From contig CAPOZU010000008.1 of the NCBI GenBank assembly GCA_948676835.1, positions 20,661 to 84,660 of the forward strand: a DNA stretch of 64,000 nucleotides. The letters are read 5' to 3'. Source of the DNA: an uncultured Clostridia bacterium (GTDB lineage: Bacteria > Bacillota > Clostridia > TANB77 > CAG-508). Made by a program: the position numbers and the translations under genes. Of the stretch, positions 8,192 to 17,734 are shown piece by piece (position 1 is the first letter of the stretch; the number at the start of each line of letters is the position of its first letter). The notes under the pieces were generated by a model that saw nothing but the letters and a program-made list of their open reading frames with translations, made no database searches and had not been told where the DNA came from.

Positions 8192-9691
8192 ATGAATGAA
8201 AATAATGAAGAAATAATTCAAACTGAAGAAGACATTAATAAACTAATGCAAGTAAGAATTGATAAATTAAAAGAATTACAACAAGCAGGAAAAGATCCAT
8301 TTGAAATTACAAAATATGATAGAACAGAATTTTCTGGAGATATAAAAAACAATTATGAACAATATGAAGGTAAAGATGTTTCTGTTGCAGGAAGAATTAT
8401 GGCAAAAAGAATTATGGGAAAAGCATCTTTCTGTACAATTCAAGATTCACAAGGAAAAATTCAAAGCTATGTAAGTATAAATGATTTAGGAGAAGAAAGT
8501 TACAAAGCATTTAAAAATTTTGATATAGGAGATATTATTGGTTTAAAAGGTTTTGTATTCAAAACAAGAACAGAAGAAATTTCTATCCATGCAAAAGAAG
8601 TTGTACTTCTAACAAAATCAATTAGAGATTTACCTGAAAAATTCCATGGTTTAAAAGATATAGATTTACGTTACAGACAAAGATATGTAGATTTAATAGT
8701 AAATCCAGAAGTTAAAGAAACTTTCCTTTTAAGAAGTAGAATTTTAAAAGAAATAAAAAATTGCTTTGATAAAGCAGGATATTTAGAAGTTGATACACCG
8801 ATATTAAATACAATAGCAGGTGGAGCAACAGCAAGACCATTTATTACACATCATAATACATTAGATATGGACATGTATTTGAGAATCGCTAACGAATTAT
8901 ATTTAAAAAGATTAATAGTTGGTGGCTTTGATAGAGTATATGAAATGGGAAGAATGTTTAGAAATGAAGGAATGGATATAAAACATAATCCTGAATTTAC
9001 AAATGTAGAATTTTATGCAGCATATCAAGATTATAATGATATGATGGATTTTTCAGAAGATTTAATTAGAACAGTTGCAAAAAATGTTTTAGGAACAGCT
9101 AAAATTAATTATCAAGGAACAGACTTGGATTTAGAATCTCCTTGGAGAAGAGTAACAATGATAGATAGCATAAAAGAAGTTACAGGAGTTGATTTTAATA
9201 CAATAAACACAGACGAAGAAGCAATTGCTATTGCTAAAGAAAAAGGTGTTGAAATGGAAGATGCAAAACAAACTAGAGGATATATTATAAATCAATTCTT
9301 TGAAGATTTTGTTGAAGAAACTTTAGTACAACCAACATTTATTTGTGATTACCCAGTTGAAGTATCACCTTTAACAAAAAGAAAACCATCAGATAAGAGA
9401 TTAGTTGAAAGATTTGAATTATTTATAGATGGACGTGAATATGGAAATGCATACTCAGAATTAAATGATCCAATAGATCAAAGACAAAGATTTGTTGATC
9501 AATTAAAACAAAGAGATGCTGGAGATGATGAAGCTAACATGATGGATGAAGATTTCTGTATGGCTATTGAATATGGTATGCCTCCAACAGGTGGTATGGG
9601 AATTGGAATAGATAGATTAGTTATGCTACTTACAAATTCAGCTTCAATTAGAGATGTTATATTATTCCCAACTATGAAACCTATACAATAG
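8192..9691 (+). CDS. lysS: Lysyl-tRNA synthetase, class II
   Basis: A 499-aa class II LysRS charging tRNA-Lys. It has an N-terminal OB fold (about 60-160), motif 2 region (FRNEGMDIKHNPEFTNVEFY) and a C-terminal motif 3 region rich in Gly (GGMGIGIDRLVMLL). The gene is intact with no in-frame CGG. RBS AAGGGG precedes ATG. The gene at 9714 follows 22 bases later and is probably co-transcribed. Confidence 0.96.
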   Translation: MNENNEEIIQTEEDINKLMQVRIDKLKELQQAGKDPFEITKYDRTEFSGDIKNNYEQYEGKDVSVAGRIMAKRIMGKASFCTIQDSQGKIQSYVSINDLGEESYKAFKNFDIGDIIGLKGFVFKTRTEEISIHAKEVVLLTKSIRDLPEKFHGLKDIDLRYRQRYVDLIVNPEVKETFLLRSRILKEIKNCFDKAGYLEVDTPILNTIAGGATARPFITHHNTLDMDMYLRIANELYLKRLIVGGFDRVYEMGRMFRNEGMDIKHNPEFTNVEFYAAYQDYNDMMDFSEDLIRTVAKNVLGTAKINYQGTDLDLESPWRRVTMIDSIKEVTGVDFNTINTDEEAIAIAKEKGVEMEDAKQTRGYIINQFFEDFVEETLVQPTFICDYPVEVSPLTKRKPSDKRLVERFELFIDGREYGNAYSELNDPIDQRQRFVDQLKQRDAGDDEANMMDEDFCMAIEYGMPPTGGMGIGIDRLVMLLTNSASIRDVILFPTMKPIQ

Positions 9692-9713
9692 AAAAAATAG
9701 AAAGAGATGGAAA

Positions 9714-10703
9714 ATGATAAACAAACAACAAAAAAATAATTATGAACAAAATGATGATTATAACTATGGTAACATACACCAGAATATTAATGGTAAATTT
9801 GAACTTCAGTTCGGAGCTATTTGGACTGGATTTATGGCTGTATTTACATTATTGGCAATTTGGGGTGGCTTGGGTAGCCAAGGTTTTAATTTAATGACAA
9901 TTTCATTTTTAGCACTTTTTTGGTATATAGGTATATACATATTAAAAAGTGGATTGAAAAAAAAGAAAGCAGATGTAGCAACAGAAAACTTTGGAGAAGA
10001 ATGCTTTGGGAGAATTACTGAATTATCTTCTGCTGGAAGTACAAATGGAAATACATTTTATAGAGCTACTATAATAGCATACTTACCACAAGAAGGAATT
10101 GTAAAAACATTCCAAGAAGATATAGGATATAATTATTATGAATTTCCAGAAGGTTCATATTTAAGACTAAAATATTTTCAAGATGATGTTAATATTAAAG
10201 AAATAATAAATGAAAATATAATTCCAGAAAAGATAAGGAGTATACTAGTTATGCCAGAAGAAAATCAGAAATTTGAAAAAATATATAGCAATTCTAATAT
10301 TAATACTCAAGTATATAATTCAGACATGTTACATGTTTCAAAATTAATATCAGGTTTTGTTTCAATAGTTTTTGGAGTTATTTGGTTAAGCATTACTGCA
10401 TTTATGACCTATGCTTTCTATGGAACATCAGGAAATGTTAGTGTAAATGGAGAAATTGTTACAACAGAAGAATTTTCATCGATGTTATTTCCTAAAATAT
10501 TCATTGGAATATTCTGGATAATAGGAATTAGCATAATGCTTGTAGGTATTATTCTATGTTTCAAAAAAGAAAAAAACAGTGATGAAGAAAGCAAAAACTT
10601 AAATGAACATGAAGATTATTTGGAAAACGAATATAAAAACTATAAGAATATAAATATAGCAGATGATAATTCTGACAATTTTGATCCAATTCAAAGACTT
10701 TAA
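9714..10703 (+). CDS. Membrane protein with central DUF3592-like domain
   Basis: A 329-aa membrane protein. Two hydrophobic helices lie near 35-53 and 61-80. A soluble stretch of about 110 residues resembles DUF3592 (EECFGRITELSS...YRATIIAYLP). Two more helices follow (about 210-232 and 257-283) and then an acidic cytoplasmic tail. The tail ends FDPIQRL, a short motif shared with the small membrane proteins at 12529 and 12970. Function unknown. Confidence 0.7.
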   Translation: MINKQQKNNYEQNDDYNYGNIHQNINGKFELQFGAIWTGFMAVFTLLAIWGGLGSQGFNLMTISFLALFWYIGIYILKSGLKKKKADVATENFGEECFGRITELSSAGSTNGNTFYRATIIAYLPQEGIVKTFQEDIGYNYYEFPEGSYLRLKYFQDDVNIKEIINENIIPEKIRSILVMPEENQKFEKIYSNSNINTQVYNSDMLHVSKLISGFVSIVFGVIWLSITAFMTYAFYGTSGNVSVNGEIVTTEEFSSMLFPKIFIGIFWIIGISIMLVGIILCFKKEKNSDEESKNLNEHEDYLENEYKNYKNINIADDNSDNFDPIQRL

Positions 10704-10721
10704 TTATAAAGGAGAAGATAT

Positions 10722-11468
10722 ATGTTTTTTAATTATGGCGGTGGTGTAAATAGAAATGTTATTTATGGATTGTTAATTATTTTAGCAGTAATGTCTTTAG
10801 CAAGTATGGGAGTTGGAGGGTGGATAAACTTACTTCTAACTCTACCAGCTGTTATAATGGCAATAACATTTCATGAATATGCTCATGCTTATGCTGCAGA
10901 TAAACTTGGAGATACAACTCCAAGAGCACAAGGAAGATTAACATTAAATCCAACAAGTCATTTAGATTTTTTTGGATTTATTCTTATGATGTTTACACAT
11001 ATAGGTTGGGGGAAACCTGTTCAAATTAATCCTAATAATTTTAACAGTAATAAATCAAGAGGATTTTGTGAAACAATGGTTTCTTTAGCAGGACCAGCAA
11101 TGAATTTTATATTGGCAATAATAGCAACAGTTGCATTTTATGCATTAAATATTTTTGGGGCAGGATTTTTGCATACAAATATAGGTTATATTATAGAAAT
11201 GTTTTTACAAGTTGTAATTATGGTAAACATTGGACTTGGTACATTTAATTTAATACCATTACCACCACTAGATGGAGAAAAAATATTTAGACATTTATTA
11301 CCATATAGAGTTCAAGAATGGTTAACAACTAATTATGCAACATTATATTATGTATTTATGATATTATGGGTATTTGGAATATTAGAAATAATAGTATCAC
11401 CAGTAATTAGTGTAATATCTAATATATTATTTAAAGGTGTTGGGGCAGTTTTTTCATTATTTATATAG
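10722..11468 (+). CDS. Site-2 protease family zinc metalloprotease (M50)
   Basis: A 248-aa membrane metalloprotease. The active-site HEYAH is within the first long hydrophobic region, and the NPTSHLDFFG and PLPPLDGEK motifs of M50 proteases supply the third metal ligand. About five or six membrane segments are visible, with no PDZ domain. Short M50 proteins of this kind cleave membrane substrates, but the target is unknown. RBS AAGGAGA precedes ATG 10722. Followed 45 bases later by tsaD. Confidence 0.87.
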   Translation: MFFNYGGGVNRNVIYGLLIILAVMSLASMGVGGWINLLLTLPAVIMAITFHEYAHAYAADKLGDTTPRAQGRLTLNPTSHLDFFGFILMMFTHIGWGKPVQINPNNFNSNKSRGFCETMVSLAGPAMNFILAIIATVAFYALNIFGAGFLHTNIGYIIEMFLQVVIMVNIGLGTFNLIPLPPLDGEKIFRHLLPYRVQEWLTTNYATLYYVFMILWVFGILEIIVSPVISVISNILFKGVGAVFSLFI

Positions 11469-11513
11469 AAAAAAGTGCTCCGCACTTCTTGTCGTTTTTA
11501 GAGGAGGTTTATT

Positions 11514-12509
11514 TTGAAAGATACTTTAATAATGGGAATAGAATCAAGTTGTGATGAAACTTCTGTGTCAATTGTTAAAAATGGTAGAGAAGTTTTATCA
11601 AATTGTATAAATTCTCAAATAAAAATACATGAGGAATATGGCGGAGTTGTTCCTGAGATAGCTTCAAGATGTCATACAGAAGTTATTAATGGAATAATGA
11701 AAGAAGCTTTAAAAGAAGCTAAAGTAACTTTAGACGATATAGATGCAATTGCTGTAACTCAAGGACCTGGGCTGGTTGGAGCTTTGCTTGTTGGTGTTTC
11801 TTATGCTAAAGGTTTAAGTTATGTTACAAAGAAACCATTAATTGCAGTAAATCATATTGAAGGGCATATTGCAGGAAATTATTTAACTCATAAAGATTTA
11901 GAGCCACCTTTTATATGTTTGATTGTTTCTGGAGGACATACTCATTTAGTAAATGTAAAATCATATAGTGAATTTGAAATTTTAGGGAAAACCAGAGATG
12001 ATGCAATAGGTGAGGCTTTTGATAAAGTTGCTAGAGTAGTTGGACTTGGATATCCAGGAGGTCCTAAAGTGGATAATTTAGCAAAAGAAGGAAATCCAAA
12101 TATTAAATTACCAGTAACACATTTTGATAATTTAGATTTTAGTTTTAGCGGAATAAAAACAGCTGTAATCAACTTAAATCATAAAGATCCTAATATTAAT
12201 AAAGCTGATTTATGTGCCAGTTTCCAAGTTGCTGTTACTAGTATGCTTGAGGCAAATGTTAGAAAAGCAATAAAACAATTTAATTCAGATAAAATTGCTA
12301 TAGCAGGAGGAGTATCAAGGAATTCATTTATTAGAAAATCATTTGATGATTTAGCAAAAGAGTTAAATATAAAAGTATATTATCCAGAACCAATCCTTTG
12401 TACAGATAATGCTGCAATGATAGCAGCTGCTGGATTTTATAATTACATAAATGGAGAAAGAGCAGAATTAAATCTAAATGCAATACCAAATTTAAAAATA
12501 GGCGAGTAA
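11514..12509 (+). CDS. tsaD: tRNA N6-threonylcarbamoyladenosine synthase subunit TsaD
   Basis: A 331-aa ASKHA-fold enzyme that transfers threonylcarbamoyl to A37 of tRNAs reading ANN codons. Signatures seen: GIESSCDETSVSIV at the N terminus, metal-binding HIEGH near residue 118, phosphate-binding SGGHTHLV and GLGYPGGP. The start is TTG 11514, preceded by GAGGAGG. The length is typical. The other t6A genes (tsaB, tsaC, tsaE) are not in this window. Confidence 0.95.
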   Translation: MKDTLIMGIESSCDETSVSIVKNGREVLSNCINSQIKIHEEYGGVVPEIASRCHTEVINGIMKEALKEAKVTLDDIDAIAVTQGPGLVGALLVGVSYAKGLSYVTKKPLIAVNHIEGHIAGNYLTHKDLEPPFICLIVSGGHTHLVNVKSYSEFEILGKTRDDAIGEAFDKVARVVGLGYPGGPKVDNLAKEGNPNIKLPVTHFDNLDFSFSGIKTAVINLNHKDPNINKADLCASFQVAVTSMLEANVRKAIKQFNSDKIAIAGGVSRNSFIRKSFDDLAKELNIKVYYPEPILCTDNAAMIAAAGFYNYINGERAELNLNAIPNLKIGE

Positions 12510-12528
12510 AAACAAAAGAGGAGAAAAA

Positions 12529-12951
12529 GTGTTATTTATGGGAATAATTTTTTTTATGGTATTCGTAATAACTGTCATTATACCAGTTATTACAATTATG
12601 GATGCAGTAAATACGTATCAAAATCCTACAGAAACTAAGAATGTAGATAGTTATTTATATAGGACTAAAAGTGATAAACCTGAGCAAATAATTGTGCCAG
12701 ATGTTGTGGATCCTGAAGAAAGTACTCGAAAATCAACTCAAGCAGAAGAATGCAAAATATATAAAAATGTAAAAAGTAGAAGAAATATTATAGTAGAAAA
12801 TGTAGGAAAACAAAATAAAAATTATAATCAAAATAGTAATGATATGAAGGAAGTAACTTATTCAAAATACGATTATGAAGATGATCCTATACAGAAAGAA
12901 GATGGGCTTTTATCAAAGCTATTTAGAAATAAAAATGATGATTTGAATTAA
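12529..12951 (+). CDS. Small single-pass membrane protein with acidic tail
   Basis: A 140-aa protein with one N-terminal hydrophobic helix (about 3-24) and a long polar cytoplasmic tail. The start is GTG 12529 after AGAGGAG; ATG 12538 in the same frame is possible but less well placed. The tail contains DDPIQKE, a motif that recurs in the proteins at 9714 and 12970. No known family recognised. Confidence 0.6.
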   Translation: MLFMGIIFFMVFVITVIIPVITIMDAVNTYQNPTETKNVDSYLYRTKSDKPEQIIVPDVVDPEESTRKSTQAEECKIYKNVKSRRNIIVENVGKQNKNYNQNSNDMKEVTYSKYDYEDDPIQKEDGLLSKLFRNKNDDLN

Positions 12952-12969
12952 TCATAAAAGGAGAAAAAA

Positions 12970-13144
12970 ATGAGTTCTATTATACCACTATTACAATCAG
13001 GAATATTTTTTATTATGCTTATTATGTTTGGACTAATTGTAGCGTATTACTATATTAGTATATCTAAAAAACGGAAATAATAATAAATTTAATAATACAA
13101 ATGAAAAAGTAGAAGACGATAATGACCCAATAAGAAAAATGTAG
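12970..13144 (+). CDS. 57-aa single-pass membrane protein, read through a +1 shift at CGG
   Basis: The first frame begins at ATG 12970 after AAAAGGAG, encodes one membrane helix (about residues 9-30) and reaches AAA CGG AAA TAA. Skipping the C at 13072 continues as Gly followed by an Asn/Asp-rich tail ending DDNDPIRKM at TAG 13142-13144. The tail resembles those of the neighbouring proteins at 12529 (DDPIQK) and 9714 (DPIQRL), which supports the shifted product. The gene is too short to be noticed without the shift. RBS and spacing fit a real gene in the tsaD-lepA operon. Function unknown. Confidence 0.65.
13072..13075 (+). other. CGGA recoding site in the 57-aa membrane protein
   Basis: In-frame CGG after AAA, with TAA two codons on. 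Reading CGGA as one unit adds 22 more residues that carry the operon's shared DPI(Q/R) tail motif. Confidence 0.7.
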
Positions 13145-13156
13145 AAGGAGAATAAA

Positions 13157-13864
13157 ATGTCTATATACGTAATAGGCGATTTGCACTTGTCTTTTTCTGG
13201 TGAGAAACCAATGGATATCTTTGGTATTAATTGGGAAAATCATGCAGAAAAAATAAAAAATAATTGGATAAATAAAATAAAAGGCGAAGATACAGTAATA
13301 CTACCAGGGGATTTTTCTTGGGCTACATATTTAGAAGAAACATATAAAGATTTTGAATTTTTAAATAGCTTGCCAGGTAAGAAATTATTACTAAAAGGTA
13401 ATCATGATTATTGGTGGACAACAGTAACTCGCATGAGAAAATTTTTAAAAGAAAATGAATTTGAAAATATTGATTTTTTATTTAATAATTCATATCTTAT
13501 TGAAAATAAAATTATAACTGGGACAAGAGGTTGGTTAAATTCTTGGAAATCAGAGGAAAATTATAAAATATTAAAAAGAGAAAATGATAGATTAAAACTT
13601 TCTATAGAAGATGGAATAAAAAAATTTGGTACAGAATATGAAATAATTAGTTTTATACATTATCCACCTTTTTATAAAGAAAGAGATATACCAGAAGAAA
13701 TTGATTTTATAAAAACTTTAAATAAATACAATATAAAAAAATGTTATTATGCTCATTTACATGGAGAATCACACAAAGATGCAATAGAAGGAAATGTAAA
13801 TGGAATAGATTATAAATTAGTCAGTTCAGATTATCTAAAATTTAATTTATTGAATATAAACTAA
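13157..13864 (+). CDS. Metallophosphoesterase
   Basis: A 235-aa calcineurin-like phosphoesterase. The metal-binding motifs appear in order: GDLHLS (residues 7-12), PGDFSW, GNHDYWW, HYPPF and AHLHGESH. These are the ligands of a two-metal phosphoesterase site. It is a stand-alone domain without a membrane segment. Substrate unknown. RBS AGAAGGAG precedes the ATG. It is 13 bases upstream of the next gene. Confidence 0.88.
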   Translation: MSIYVIGDLHLSFSGEKPMDIFGINWENHAEKIKNNWINKIKGEDTVILPGDFSWATYLEETYKDFEFLNSLPGKKLLLKGNHDYWWTTVTRMRKFLKENEFENIDFLFNNSYLIENKIITGTRGWLNSWKSEENYKILKRENDRLKLSIEDGIKKFGTEYEIISFIHYPPFYKERDIPEEIDFIKTLNKYNIKKCYYAHLHGESHKDAIEGNVNGIDYKLVSSDYLKFNLLNIN

Positions 13865-13876
13865 GGATGTAAAGTT

Positions 13877-15649
13877 ATGGAAAGAAAAGAAACTAATGAA
13901 AAGGCATATTATAGTCAAAGTCTAGACAGAATGCTAAGTAAGTATATAACTCGTGAAGGATATGGTGATTTCACTACTATACTTAAAGAAATATTTCATA
14001 GAAGATCTTATGAATTTGAGTTCTCAGAAGAACAAATGGAAAGAGAAGTAGCAAACTTTGTTAAAAATGTAAAAAGTATAGGATTTGTTCCAAAAGAAGA
14101 AATGTCAAGTCCCACTGCAATTGGAGTATATATGTCAAAAACTTCTGAAATAAAGATAAATCAAGATCATTATTTAAGAGGTGTAAATATAGTTTCAGAT
14201 GAAGTTTTTGGAACTAAATTATTTGAAACATTAACTCATGAGGTATATCATGCAATTACAGATACAAAATCTGAGCTTGGATTAATGTATTATAAAAATG
14301 GCAAATGGAGAGGTGCTGCATTAAATGAAGTTTTTACAGAAACAGCAGCCAATAGAACTTGTATGCATAGAGGAGCAAAAGAGGCAGAACAATATAGGTC
14401 AGATACTGACGGATATCCTGAGATAACTTTTTTTACAAATTTATTAGCAGCAAGTATTGGTGCTTCTGAAAAAGAAATATTACGAGGTGGTGCTCAAAAT
14501 AGAAAACAATTAATGGAATTAATAGAATCTAAATTTCCAACAGGCAAGCCATATAATGAAGCACAAAAACTATTTGATAAGCTTGAAGCAAGCTTAGATA
14601 CCGTGTATAATGCAAGATATAGTAAAAATATGCCCCAAACAGAAGAAGAAAAAAACATCCAGGAACAGATATTAAGTGGAGCTTTATCAACAATGTATCA
14701 AACTGCATTTGAACTTGCGGCACATCAAATAGAAAATGATAATAAAGAAATTACATCTGAAAGTTTGGCTGATTTAACATATAGATTTTCTAAAATGGAA
14801 AAAATAATGGAAGATTCATCAGCAACATTCGAAAGGTGGGGAGCTATTTTACCTGAAAGCAGACAAAAGATTTTTTCAAATACTGTAAATGCTAGAAAAG
14901 CACTTGCTAGTAAAGTAATTGGATATGATACTATTGTTAAACAGGGAATGAAAATAACAAGTCAAAGAGATTTGGAGACTTCTATAAAACTTGCTAAGAG
15001 AGGAACTTTACCAAAAAAATCACATGCTTTGTCACAAAGATATGGAATAAATATTTCAGAAGTAACACCATTAAGTGTATCAGCAATTACAGATGATTTG
15101 GAGCATGAAGCATATGTTATGAGAGAAGACTTTGATAATGGTAGACAATGGAACAATATTGATGTTGCAATTGTAATAAAAAGAGCTTTTGTATCAGATA
15201 TGGAGAGAAAAGGTTTAATACATAAACCAAGTGCAATTGAGCTCCAAAAAACAGATGAATTACCAATAATAGATTTAGGAAAAACAGAAGAGTTGCCAAT
15301 TGTAGATCCAGACAAAACAGAAGAACTGCCAGTTGTAGATCCAGATAAAACAGAAGAGCTACCAGTTGTAGATGGAGAATTAAAGAAAAAGGGAATTTTT
15401 ACAAAGTTAAATGACTATATAAATACCATTGTTACAAGATTTAAAAATAGAAATCAGCAAAAATTACCTCAAGGGAAAGAAACAAGGGAGGATAATTCAG
15501 AATACTATGCAAGTTTAGCAACTAAATCTCTTGAATCAACATTAGATAAATATATTGTTGGACCACAACCTAAATTAAAAATAGAAAATATGAAAGATTC
15601 AAATGAACTAAAAACAAATGAAAGAGTTCAAGATGATGAAGGAAGATAG
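13877..15649 (+). CDS. Large HExxH protein with C-terminal 11-residue repeats
   Basis: A 590-aa protein of unrecognised family. HEVYH in the context LTHEVYHAIT (about residue 122) is a zincin-like metal site, with a possible downstream Glu ligand in ALNEVFTETAANR. A helical middle region follows, then four tandem 11-residue units based on KTEELPVVDPD (DNA 15248-15379) and a basic/polar tail. There is no signal sequence. It parallels the smaller HExxH protein at 2857. Probably a cytoplasmic metallopeptidase-like protein; activity unproven. Confidence 0.6.
   Translation: MERKETNEKAYYSQSLDRMLSKYITREGYGDFTTILKEIFHRRSYEFEFSEEQMEREVANFVKNVKSIGFVPKEEMSSPTAIGVYMSKTSEIKINQDHYLRGVNIVSDEVFGTKLFETLTHEVYHAITDTKSELGLMYYKNGKWRGAALNEVFTETAANRTCMHRGAKEAEQYRSDTDGYPEITFFTNLLAASIGASEKEILRGGAQNRKQLMELIESKFPTGKPYNEAQKLFDKLEASLDTVYNARYSKNMPQTEEEKNIQEQILSGALSTMYQTAFELAAHQIENDNKEITSESLADLTYRFSKMEKIMEDSSATFERWGAILPESRQKIFSNTVNARKALASKVIGYDTIVKQGMKITSQRDLETSIKLAKRGTLPKKSHALSQRYGINISEVTPLSVSAITDDLEHEAYVMREDFDNGRQWNNIDVAIVIKRAFVSDMERKGLIHKPSAIELQKTDELPIIDLGKTEELPIVDPDKTEELPVVDPDKTEELPVVDGELKKKGIFTKLNDYINTIVTRFKNRNQQKLPQGKETREDNSEYYASLATKSLESTLDKYIVGPQPKLKIENMKDSNELKTNERVQDDEGR
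15248..15379 (+). repeat. Four tandem 33-bp repeats inside the HExxH gene
   Basis: Units start at 15248, 15281, 15314 and 15347. Each encodes a variant of KTEELPVVDPD. The units differ mainly at third codon positions, so the peptide repeat is conserved while the DNA has drifted, which suggests selection on the peptide. Confidence 0.9.
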
Positions 15650-15664
15650 AAAGGAATACAAGAT

Positions 15665-15886
15665 ATGGAGGAAACTAATAAAACCGCAGACGAATTAGAT
15701 ATTATTACTGAATGTACAATTAAAGGAAGAACTTTTGTTATTACAGCAGATAAAAATATCTATGAAAAAAATAAAGATAATAAATATTGTAGATGCTCAA
15801 AAGATGATAAAGAAACAGAGTTTTTGAAACGATATACACAACCACCAGAAAGTTTAGATATTGATTTTAGAGATGATGATAGATAG
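15665..15886 (+). CDS. Small acidic hypothetical protein
   Basis: A 73-aa acidic protein (DELDIITECTIKGRTF...FRDDDR) with no recognisable domain. RBS AAAGGA precedes the ATG, and it sits between the HExxH gene and lepA in the same direction with short gaps, so it is probably operonic. Confidence 0.6.
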   Translation: MEETNKTADELDIITECTIKGRTFVITADKNIYEKNKDNKYCRCSKDDKETEFLKRYTQPPESLDIDFRDDDR

Positions 15887-15908
15887 TTTAAGAAAATGAG
15901 GAGAGAAT

Positions 15909-17723
15909 ATGCAGAATAAACAAAAACACATTAGAAATTTTAGTATAATTGCACATATTGATCATGGAAAGTCAACTTTAGCAGATAGAATAATTGAAAT
16001 GACTGGTGTACTTTCTGAAAGAGAAATGGAATCACAAGTTTTAGACAATATGGATATTGAAAAAGAAAGAGGAATTACAATAAAATCTCAAGCTGTAAAA
16101 ATGAATTATACAGCAAAAGATGGAGAAGTATATGAATTTAATTTAATTGATACTCCTGGACATGTTGATTTTAATTATGAAGTTTCTAGAAGTTTGGCAG
16201 CTTGTGAAGGCGCAATACTTGTAGTAGATAGTACTCAAGGAGTTGAGGCTCAAACTCTAGCAAATGTATATTTAGCTTTAGATGATAATTTAGAAATTTT
16301 GCCAGTTATAAATAAAGTAGATTTACCAAACGCAAGACCAGATGAAGTAAAACATGAAATAGAGGATATAATTGGAATTCCAGCGATGGATGCTCCTTGT
16401 ATATCAGCAAAAACAGGATTAAATGTAGAAGAAGTTTTAGAAAGAATTGTAACAGATATTCCTGCTCCAAGTGGAGATATAGCAGGAGAACTTCAAGCAT
16501 TAATATTTGATTCATATTATGATAATTATAAAGGTGCTTTAAGTTATGTAAGAATAAAAAATGGAGTAGTAAAGCCGAATGATGAAATATTGTTTATGGC
16601 TACAGGAAAAGTATTCACAGTTGCAGAAGTTGGGTATTTTGGTGCAGGTTCTTACATCCCCACAGATAAATTAGAAGCAGGTGAAGTTGGATATATTGCA
16701 GCAAGTGTTAAAACTGTATCAGATTTAAATGTTGGTGATACAATAACACTAAAAAATAATCCAGCAAAAGAGCCACTTCCAGGATATAAAAAAGCTAATT
16801 CAATGGTTTACTGTGGTATATATCCAATGGATGGTAGTGAATATGAACCATTAAAAGATGCTTTAGAAAAATTAAAATTAAATGATGCAGCATTAAATTA
16901 TGAACCAGAAACTTCTGCTGCTTTAGGATTTGGATTTAGATGTGGCTTTTTAGGATTACTACATTTAGAAATAGTAATTGAAAGATTAGAAAGAGAATTT
17001 GATATAGGGTTAATTACAACATCACCATCAGTTATTTATCAAATACATAAAACATCAGGAGAGCAAATAGAACTATATAATCCTACTGAACTGCCATCTA
17101 CAACCGAAATAAGTTATATGGAAGAACCTATAATGGATGTTGAAATAATGATTCCAAAAGAATTTGTTGGTAATGTTATGAAAGTTTGTCAAGAACGTAG
17201 AGGAACATATATAGATATGAAATATCTTGATGAAAATAGAGTAACTTTAAAATATGATATGCCATTAAATGAAATAATATATGATTTTTTTGATACAATA
17301 AAATCAAAAACTAAAGGATATGCATCAGTAGATTATGAGTTTAAAGAATATAGAAGAGCAGAGCTTGTAAAATTAGATTTACACATAAATAATGAAGCAG
17401 TTGATGCATTATCTTTTATAGTTCATAAGGATTCAGCTTATGAAAGAGGCAGAAAAATGGCAGAAAAGCTAAAAAAAGTTATTCCAAGACAATTATTTGA
17501 AATACCAATTCAAGCAGTAGTTGCAGGAAAAATAATAGCAAGAGAAACTTTATCAGCAATGAGAAAAGATGTTTTGGCAAAATGCTATGGTGGAGATATT
17601 ACAAGAAAGAAAAAATTACTAGAGAAACAGAAAAAAGGTAAAAAGAAAATGCGTCAAATAGGAAATGTAGAAGTACCACAAGAAGCATTTTTAGCAGTAC
17701 TAAAATTAGATGAAGACGAATAA
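15909..17723 (+). CDS. lepA: Elongation factor 4 (LepA) GTPase
   Basis: A 604-aa translational GTPase. G1 is AHIDHGKST (about 14-22), G3 DTPGH, G4 NKVD. The EF4-specific C-terminal domain is present, ending in the basic stretch KKKLLEKQKKGKKKMRQIG. It acts on stalled or mis-translocated ribosomes and in ribosome assembly. Full length, no in-frame CGG. Ribosome function is an interesting neighbour in a genome that seems to use four-base decoding, but LepA is near universal. Confidence 0.97.
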   Translation: MQNKQKHIRNFSIIAHIDHGKSTLADRIIEMTGVLSEREMESQVLDNMDIEKERGITIKSQAVKMNYTAKDGEVYEFNLIDTPGHVDFNYEVSRSLAACEGAILVVDSTQGVEAQTLANVYLALDDNLEILPVINKVDLPNARPDEVKHEIEDIIGIPAMDAPCISAKTGLNVEEVLERIVTDIPAPSGDIAGELQALIFDSYYDNYKGALSYVRIKNGVVKPNDEILFMATGKVFTVAEVGYFGAGSYIPTDKLEAGEVGYIAASVKTVSDLNVGDTITLKNNPAKEPLPGYKKANSMVYCGIYPMDGSEYEPLKDALEKLKLNDAALNYEPETSAALGFGFRCGFLGLLHLEIVIERLEREFDIGLITTSPSVIYQIHKTSGEQIELYNPTELPSTTEISYMEEPIMDVEIMIPKEFVGNVMKVCQERRGTYIDMKYLDENRVTLKYDMPLNEIIYDFFDTIKSKTKGYASVDYEFKEYRRAELVKLDLHINNEAVDALSFIVHKDSAYERGRKMAEKLKKVIPRQLFEIPIQAVVAGKIIARETLSAMRKDVLAKCYGGDITRKKKLLEKQKKGKKKMRQIGNVEVPQEAFLAVLKLDEDE

Positions 17724-17734
17724 AGGAGAAGGAA

